DNA from: Aceticella autotrophica | GTDB taxonomy: Bacteria; Bacillota; Thermoanaerobacteria; Thermoanaerobacterales; Thermoanaerobacteraceae | DNA length: 64,000 bases | Direction: 5' to 3' | Assembly (NCBI RefSeq): GCF_017357865.1 | Contig: NZ_CP060096.1 | Coordinates: 2,203,619-2,267,618 of the forward strand | Part shown: positions 58,664 through 64,000 of the stretch, piece by piece | Layout of the letters: each line of letters opens with the position of its first letter | Position numbering within the stretch: position 1 is the stretch's first letter | Made by a program: the position numbers and the translations under genes | The notes under the pieces: model-generated | Seen by the model: the letters and a program-made list of their open reading frames with translations, nothing else | The model's database searches: none | Told to the model about the DNA's origin: nothing

Positions 58664-60539
58664 TTCTTATACGCTTCCCTTGCTGTATATAAATTAATAA
58701 AACAGAAATATCTGCAGGAGAAACACCAGAAATTCTTGATGCCTGTCCAACTGAAATAGGCTTGATTTTTTTTAATTTCTGTTTTGCTTCAGTACTTATT
58801 CCATTAATATTTTCGTAATCAATCCACTCTGGTATTTTTTTATTTTCTAATGTTTTAAAATGTTCTACCCGCTGCATTTGTTTTGAAATATATCCTTCAT
58901 ACTTAATATTAATATCAATCTCCTCTGCAACAGAATCCATTATTTCAGGTCTGTCTTTATCAATTAAAAACGAGGATTTATAATCAATCTCAGGTCTTTT
59001 TAATAAATCATATAATAAAACTCCTGTAACTATTGGCTTGCTGTTTCGTGCTAATAAAAAATTGTTAACCTCGTCAGTTGGCGTAATCATAACACTTTTA
59101 AGTCTTTTTAGCTCATCATTAAGCTGTTGCTTGCGTTTTAAAAATCTATTATATCTTTTATCGTCTACAAGACCAATCCTTCTACCAATTTCAGTTAACC
59201 TAAGATCAGCATTATCCTGACGCAAAATAAGCCTGTATTCAGCACGGGAGGTTAACATTCTGTATGGTTCATCAACCCCTTTTGTTATAAGGTCATCTAT
59301 TAAAACTCCAATATAAGCCTGTGACCTTAAAAGGATTAGAGGTTCTCTTTTCATTAGTTTCATGGCTGCATTTATTCCAGCAATTATTCCCTGTGCAGCT
59401 GCTTCTTCATAACCTGAAGTTCCATTCACCTGACCAGCAAAAAATAAACCTGAAATATTTTTTAATTCCAAATTTAATTTTAATTGCGTAGGATCAATTG
59501 AATCATATTCAATGGCATATGCATTTCGCATAATTTTAACATTTTCTAATCCTTCAATTGTTTTCAAAAACGCAATCTGCACATCCTCCGGCATACTAGA
59601 AGACATCCCCTGAACATACATCTCGTTTGTATTTAATCCCTCAGGTTCAATAAAAATTTGATGCCTTTCTTTATCAGGAAATTTAACAACCTTATCTTCA
59701 ATGGAAGGACAATACCTAGGACCAATTCCCTCTATCTTACCACTATATAAGGGAGAACGATCAATATTTTTAAGTATAATTTCATGTGTATTCTTGTTTG
59801 TATATGTAAGCCAGCAAGGTACCTGTTCAATTTCGATTTTATCTGTCATAAAAGAAAAGGGTGTTATCATATTATCACCAGGTTGTATAATCATTTTTGA
59901 AAAATCCAAGGATTTCATATCAACCCTAGAAGGTGTTCCGGTCTTTAACCTCATCAATTTTATACCTAATCTTTCAAAACATTTTGATAACTCATTTGCA
60001 GGAAAAAGTCCATTAGGTCCGCCACTGTAACTTACATCACCAATTATGATTTTACCTCTTAGATAAGTACCTGTTGTAACAATACAAATTTTACAATTAT
60101 ATATAGCACCAGTTTTTGTTATTACACCATTAACAGAATTTTCATCTACAATTATATCAACAATTTCCGCTTGTTTTATATCAAGGTTTTCTTGTTTTTC
60201 CAATGTGTATTTCATATTTGATTGATATCTTTTTTTATCTGATTGTGCTCTTAAACCCCTTACTGCAGGACCCTTACTTGTATTTAACGTTCTCACCTGT
60301 ATTAATGTTTCATCTGTGTTAATTGCAATTTGACCGCCAAGAGCATCTATTTCTCTTACAAGGGTTGCTTTTGCCGGACCACCTATTGATGGATTACAAG
60401 GCATCATTGCAATAGCATCGAGATTTATAGTAAATGCTACAGTTTTAAAACCAAGCCTGCTGCAAGCAAGAGCTGCCTCACAACCAGCATGACCTAAACC
60501 TATTACAGCAACATCATAATCTCCAACATAAAAACCCAT
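58656..60539 (-). CDS. mnmG: tRNA uridine 5-carboxymethylaminomethyl enzyme MnmG (GidA)
   Basis: About 627 residues: FAD motif [22 protein letters not shown] near 9-30, [24 protein letters not shown] near 46, [16 protein letters not shown] near 362, and a C-terminal [16 protein letters not shown] segment. I chose ATG 60539 (MGFYVGDYD) rather than 60563 because AGGTAAAAGG directly precedes it. Works with MnmE at U34 of tRNAs. Confidence 0.96.
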   Translation of the reverse strand: MGFYVGDYDVAVIGLGHAGCEAALACSRLGFKTVAFTINLDAIAMMPCNPSIGGPAKATLVREIDALGGQIAINTDETLIQVRTLNTSKGPAVRGLRAQSDKKRYQSNMKYTLEKQENLDIKQAEIVDIIVDENSVNGVITKTGAIYNCKICIVTTGTYLRGKIIIGDVSYSGGPNGLFPANELSKCFERLGIKLMRLKTGTPSRVDMKSLDFSKMIIQPGDNMITPFSFMTDKIEIEQVPCWLTYTNKNTHEIILKNIDRSPLYSGKIEGIGPRYCPSIEDKVVKFPDKERHQIFIEPEGLNTNEMYVQGMSSSMPEDVQIAFLKTIEGLENVKIMRNAYAIEYDSIDPTQLKLNLELKNISGLFFAGQVNGTSGYEEAAAQGIIAGINAAMKLMKREPLILLRSQAYIGVLIDDLITKGVDEPYRMLTSRAEYRLILRQDNADLRLTEIGRRIGLVDDKRYNRFLKRKQQLNDELKRLKSVMITPTDEVNNFLLARNSKPIVTGVLLYDLLKRPEIDYKSSFLIDKDRPEIMDSVAEEIDINIKYEGYISKQMQRVEHFKTLENKKIPEWIDYENINGISTEAKQKLKKIKPISVGQASRISGVSPADISVLLIYIQQGKRIRNG

Positions 60540-60547
60540 CCTTTTAC

Positions 60548-61927
60548 CTACTTTCCAACACAATATCGTTTAAAAATTTCATTAATCAAATCTTCACTTG
60601 CAGTTTCACCAGTAACAAGTCCAAGACACTCTATAGCTAAACTTAAATCAATAGAAACAAAATCCTCAGTCAAACCATCTTCAATTGTTTTTAAACATGC
60701 CAAAAGATGATCCTTTGCCTTATATAAAGCATCTTTATGTCTCATATTTGTTATTACAACATCATTATCTTCATATTTCTTAATCTTAAATACTTTATTA
60801 TAAACAGCATCTTCTAATTCTTCTAATCCTATATTTTCCTTTGTTGATATTTTCATAAAATTACCCGAAGAAATTTTTTTAATTGTATTAATATCAATTT
60901 TCATAGGCAAGTCAATTTTATTAAGTACATATATTACATTTTCATTATTTATTAAATTTAAAATCTCATAATCCTCACTACTTAACGGACGTGAGGAGTC
61001 GAATATAAGAATTATAAGGTCTGCATCTTTTATAACCTCTTTACTTCTTTCAACACCGATTCCTTCAATAATTTCCTCAGTCTTTCTTATACCTGCAGTA
61101 TCAATTAATTTTACAGGTATTCCCTTTATATTAAGATATTCAATAATGATATCTCTTGTTGTTCCAGGAATCTCAGTAACAATTGCCCTATTTTCTTTTA
61201 AAAGTGCATTTAATAAAGAAGATTTTCCAACATTAGGTTTTCCAATTATTGCAGTTTTTAATCCCTCCCTTAAAATTCTACCTGAATCAGATGTACTTAA
61301 CAATATATCAATATTATCTATAGCATCTTTAATTCCATTTAATAATTCATTATCATTAAATAATTCAATATCTTCTTCAGAAAAATCCATTAAAGCATAA
61401 ATATGTGCAATAAGTCCAACAAGTTTTTCTTTTATTAAATAAATTTTATTTTTCAAATCACCTTCAAGTTGTTTTTGTGCATACTTATTTGAAAGAACCG
61501 TTTTTGATTTTATTATATCTATAACAGCTTCTGCTTGTGATAAATCTATACGCCCATTCATAAAAGCTCTTTTTGTAAATTCACCTGGTTCTGCCAGTCT
61601 TGCACCATATTTTATTGTAAGCTCGAGTATTTTAGAAGTAGTTATAAAACCACCATGGCAATTTATTTCAACAATATCTTCTTTTGTATAAGTATTTGGT
61701 TTTTTCATAACACTAACTAAAACTTCATCATAAATTTCTCCATTTTCAGGATCAATTATATTTCCATAATGTATTGTATGTGATTTATAATTTTTAAAAT
61801 CAACATTCTTTTTTGACTTAAATATATGTGAAACAACTTTAATTGCGTCATTTCCGCTTATACGTATTATACCTATTCCTGCTTCTCCGGGAGCAGTAGA
61901 TATAGCAGCTATCGTATCAAAAAACAT
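60548..61927 (-). CDS. mnmE: tRNA modification GTPase MnmE (TrmE)
   Basis: A 459-residue protein: N-terminal folate-binding domain ([22 protein letters not shown]), G-domain with P-loop [15 protein letters not shown] near 227, DTAG near 274 and NKID near 340, and C-terminal catalytic CVGK. Full length. Lies 8 bp upstream of mnmG. Confidence 0.97.
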   Translation of the reverse strand: MFFDTIAAISTAPGEAGIGIIRISGNDAIKVVSHIFKSKKNVDFKNYKSHTIHYGNIIDPENGEIYDEVLVSVMKKPNTYTKEDIVEINCHGGFITTSKILELTIKYGARLAEPGEFTKRAFMNGRIDLSQAEAVIDIIKSKTVLSNKYAQKQLEGDLKNKIYLIKEKLVGLIAHIYALMDFSEEDIELFNDNELLNGIKDAIDNIDILLSTSDSGRILREGLKTAIIGKPNVGKSSLLNALLKENRAIVTEIPGTTRDIIIEYLNIKGIPVKLIDTAGIRKTEEIIEGIGVERSKEVIKDADLIILIFDSSRPLSSEDYEILNLINNENVIYVLNKIDLPMKIDINTIKKISSGNFMKISTKENIGLEELEDAVYNKVFKIKKYEDNDVVITNMRHKDALYKAKDHLLACLKTIEDGLTEDFVSIDLSLAIECLGLVTGETASEDLINEIFKRYCVGK

Positions 61928-62023
61928 AAAAAATCACCAACTCATAATTAATCTATATATGATAATATATCAAGAAAAACTTATTTTCAATCAAAAAATT
62001 AAAATACCTGTTTAAGGCAGGTA

Positions 62024-62644
62024 TTATTTTAATGCTATTATAACCCTTCTATTCGGTTCTTCACCATCGCTATATGTTTCAATTTCAATATCATCTTGTA
62101 ATGCAAGATGTATTATTCTTCGCTCATTTGGATTCATAGGTTCAAGTGTAATACTCTTTTTTTGTTCCTTAACTTTTTTTGCAAGCCTTCTTGCTAACTT
62201 AATTAAAATTTCTTCCCTTTTCTTTCTGTAATTTTCAGCATCAACAAAAACCCTTTTATGAATCTCGTCAGGATTTGACCTGTTAACAACAAGACCAATA
62301 AGATATTGCAATGAATCTAAGGTTTCACCTCTATAACCAATTAAAACACCAACATCTTTCCCAGATAAATTTATTAGAATATTGTTATCATTTTCAGTTA
62401 TTTCAAATTTTACATCTATCCCTATTAAATTAATGATACCTTTTAAAAATTTTGAGGCATTTTCTTTTGCTGCATCTCTTACTATAACTTTTACAATTGC
62501 ATTCTTTCCAAGTAATCCAAAAAAACCCGCACTGCCCTTTTCAAGCACCTCAATATCAATCATATCCCTTGAAACATTTAATTCATTTAAAACAGCTTCA
62601 ACAGCTTCATTTACCGTCTTTCCCATTTTTATTATTTCTCTCAT
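62024..62644 (-). CDS. jag: Jag/KhpB-like KH-R3H RNA-binding protein
   Basis: A 206-residue protein: N-terminal Jag-N domain (about 7-55), KH type-II with LIGYRGETLDSLQYLIGLV near 108, and R3H with LEPMNPNERRIIHLALQ near 167. ATG at 62644 follows GGGGGAG by 8 nt and overlaps yidC by 38 nt. Binds RNA and influences envelope growth in other Firmicutes. Confidence 0.92.
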   Translation of the reverse strand: MREIIKMGKTVNEAVEAVLNELNVSRDMIDIEVLEKGSAGFFGLLGKNAIVKVIVRDAAKENASKFLKGIINLIGIDVKFEITENDNNILINLSGKDVGVLIGYRGETLDSLQYLIGLVVNRSNPDEIHKRVFVDAENYRKKREEILIKLARRLAKKVKEQKKSITLEPMNPNERRIIHLALQDDIEIETYSDGEEPNRRVIIALK

Positions 62645-63266
62645 TTAAAGACTCCCCCTCCCTTTCAGTGGTAGGTCTTAAAAAGAAATACTGCTGGATA
62701 ATCTGAAAGATATTACTTGTTACCCAATAAATACCAACTCCTGATGGCAAAGATGCTGTCATATAAACCATAACAGCCGACATAATAGTATTCATGGTTT
62801 TTTGACTCTTATCAGTTGCAATCATTGATGATGAAATATATGTTGTTATACCAGATAGAATAGGTAAAATAAAATATGGATCTCTTGCTGAGAGGTTATT
62901 CAACCATAAAAACGATGCTGTTGCAAACTGATGATGAGTCCTTAACATAGCAAATAATGGCCATAATATAATCAAAGGCAACAACATAGGCAAACATCCA
63001 CCAAAAGGATTTACATTTTTTTCTTTATATAATTTCATTAATTCCGCATTCATTTTTTGCGGGTCATTTGCATGTTTTTTCTTTAAATTTTCTACATGTG
63101 GAGTTATCTCTTTCATTTTTTTCATTGTAGTCATCTGCTGTATATAAAAAGGCACTAAAATAATTTTAATTAAAATTGTAAAGATAATTATAGAAACACC
63201 GTAATTACCTACATATTTATTTATAAACTCTAATATTTGACCTAAATACATTCCAATTGATGTCAT
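62607..63266 (-). CDS. yidC: Membrane protein insertase YidC/Oxa1 family
   Basis: A 219-residue protein: five membrane spans, with the Oxa1 core ILVPFYIQQMTTMKKMKEI, NPFGGCLPMLLPLIILWPLF near 91 and SSMIATDKSQKTMNTIM. No lipobox. It lacks a long periplasmic domain, as in Gram-positives. Inserts proteins with or without SecYEG. Confidence 0.94.
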   Translation of the reverse strand: MTSIGMYLGQILEFINKYVGNYGVSIIIFTILIKIILVPFYIQQMTTMKKMKEITPHVENLKKKHANDPQKMNAELMKLYKEKNVNPFGGCLPMLLPLIILWPLFAMLRTHHQFATASFLWLNNLSARDPYFILPILSGITTYISSSMIATDKSQKTMNTIMSAVMVYMTASLPSGVGIYWVTSNIFQIIQQYFFLRPTTEREGESLNERNNKNGKDGK

Positions 63267-63281
63267 AATAAACCTCCAAAA

Positions 63282-63491
63282 TTATTTTACTGGATCATAT
63301 CCTCCTGGATTAAAAGGATTACACCTTAATATCCTCCAAACAGCCATTAAACCACCCTTAAAAATACCATATTTTGTAATTGCATCAATTGCATACTGAG
63401 AACACGTAGGATAAAATCTGCAACACCTTGGCTTTAAAGGTGATAAAACTTTTTGATAGAATTTTATTAAATATATTATAATTATTTTCAT
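63282..63491 (-). CDS. yidD: YidD membrane protein insertion efficiency factor
   Basis: 69 residues: [31 protein letters not shown] and [13 protein letters not shown]; three conserved Cys. It overlaps rnpA by 4 nt. Confidence 0.95.
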   Translation of the reverse strand: MKIIIIYLIKFYQKVLSPLKPRCCRFYPTCSQYAIDAITKYGIFKGGLMAVWRILRCNPFNPGGYDPVK

Positions 63492-63826
63492 CTTTTTTTC
63501 ACCGGCATAATAGGAGTTTTTTTTAACAACATTTTTATTGCATTATTAATCATATGAAAATCCGCTTCTATTATTTTTGTTCTAGCAATAAATACCATGT
63601 CATATCCTGTGTTTAATTTTGAATCCATTAATCTTAGACTTTCATTCATTAATCTGCGTATATGATTTCTTATAACGCTTTTCCCAATTTTCTTGCTTAT
63701 AGAATAACCAACTCTATTGTAGTTTAAATTATTTTTATAATAATACAATATTAAATATTTATTTGCTAAAGAACATCCGTTATTATATACATTTTTAAAT
63801 TCATATGTTTTTTTTAATTTAATCAC
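63488..63826 (-). CDS. rnpA: RNase P protein component
   Basis: 112 residues. The RNR-type motif [16 protein letters not shown] lies near 49-64 and N-terminal [22 protein letters not shown] near 8. Partner of the M1 RNA (rnpB, not in the window). Between rpmH and yidD as in most bacteria. Confidence 0.95.
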   Translation of the reverse strand: MIKLKKTYEFKNVYNNGCSLANKYLILYYYKNNLNYNRVGYSISKKIGKSVIRNHIRRLMNESLRLMDSKLNTGYDMVFIARTKIIEADFHMINNAIKMLLKKTPIMPVKKR

Positions 63827-63847
63827 ATGAAACCCCCAATTGCAAAA

Positions 63848-63864
63848 AAGGCCAAAAAGGCCTT
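63848..63864 (-). terminator. Short hairpin at the end of rpmH
   Basis: AAGGCC AAAAA GGCCTT straddles the rpmH stop; weak, so read-through into rnpA is likely. Confidence 0.5.
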
Positions 63865-63997
63865 ATGCTGTCAATTCATGTCTACCTTTTTTCCTTCTTC
63901 TTTTAAGAACATTTCGACCATTTTTAGTAGACATTCTTTTTCTAAAACCATGCTCTTTTTGTCTATGTCTTTTTTTTGGTTGATAAGTACGTAGCAT
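63863..63997 (-). CDS. rpmH: 50S ribosomal protein L34
   Basis: 44 residues: [21 protein letters not shown], then a middle [22 protein letters not shown]. Normal length. The RBS is outside the window. It marks the origin-proximal edge; dnaA should follow divergently. Confidence 0.97.
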   Translation of the reverse strand: MLRTYQPKKRHRQKEHGFRKRMSTKNGRNVLKRRRKKGRHELTA

Positions 63998-64000
63998 TAC

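Noticed and set aside
1..64000. CRISPR arrays, tRNA or rRNA genes
   Set aside because: No regularly spaced repeats, cloverleaf with CCA-end, or rRNA signatures were found on reading both strands.

Overview
The window looks like about 64 kb of a low-G+C, anaerobic, spore-forming Clostridia chromosome. It may come from the Thermoanaerobacterales or a close relative, but that placement is inference from gene content and order. Support comes from strongly AT-rich intergenic DNA, an NADH/ferredoxin-type trimeric [FeFe] hydrogenase, a superoxide reductase, a sporulation-linked yyaC, and the firmicute origin-flanking order rpmH-rnpA-yidD-yidC-jag-mnmE-mnmG-rsmG-noc-parA-parB at the right edge. dnaA and oriC should lie just beyond base 64000. 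No tRNA, rRNA or CRISPR array was seen.

Layout. 1-2.4 kb: a cobalt/nickel ECF transporter (cbiM, cbiN-like, cbiQ, start of cbiO). 2.5-4.4 kb: superoxide reductase, an amidohydrolase and an ArsR regulator. 4.6-10.5 kb: an unusual redox/sulfur-looking island. It holds a stand-alone HdrA-like N-domain, two related ferredoxins, three DGC-motif proteins (one fused to a lipoyl GcvH-like domain), a CDF exporter, a TauE-type exporter, a 15-residue CTCWW peptide and an Fe-S protein. 10.7-14.4 kb: lipid and DNA-repair genes and an MBL-fold hydrolase. 14.8-18.0 kb: a second cbiMNQO cluster under a cobalamin riboswitch.

18.0-24.6 kb is a nest of three insertion sequences. Their direct repeats can be reconstructed exactly: 249 bp around one IS1634-like element, 183 bp around a second one inside it, and 19 bp around an IS1202-like element. 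The 249-bp duplication copied the whole divergent promoter region between the cbi operon and the hydrogenase operon, so each operon kept a promoter.

24.7-28.9 kb: hydCBA. 28.9-30.9 kb: an orphan ECF T component plus an ABC ATPase fused to an apparently active GGDEF diguanylate cyclase domain. 31.2-33.1 kb: a ThrE-like transporter pair and a methyltransferase. 33.2-36.7 kb: a nucleotidyltransferase/GT4/alpha-barrel sugar operon. 36.7-40.5 kb: an M-box riboswitch operon (small ORF, MgtE-N/CBS protein, Nramp-related Mg transporter, GH130). 40.6-49.1 kb: replication, ribosomal and nucleotide-signalling genes (dnaB, rplI, gdpP-like, rpsR, ssb, rpsF, mscS, yedF). 49.2-55.0 kb: yyaC, cyanophycin synthetase and cyanophycinase, and a cysteine desulfurase-like enzyme. 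55.2-64 kb: the chromosome segregation and origin-proximal block with two parS sites, one inside rsmG.

Themes are metal economy (three ECF clusters, CDF, Nramp-related, B12 and Mg riboswitches), Fe-S redox chemistry, and nucleotide second messengers (ECF ATPase-GGDEF, GdpP-like).
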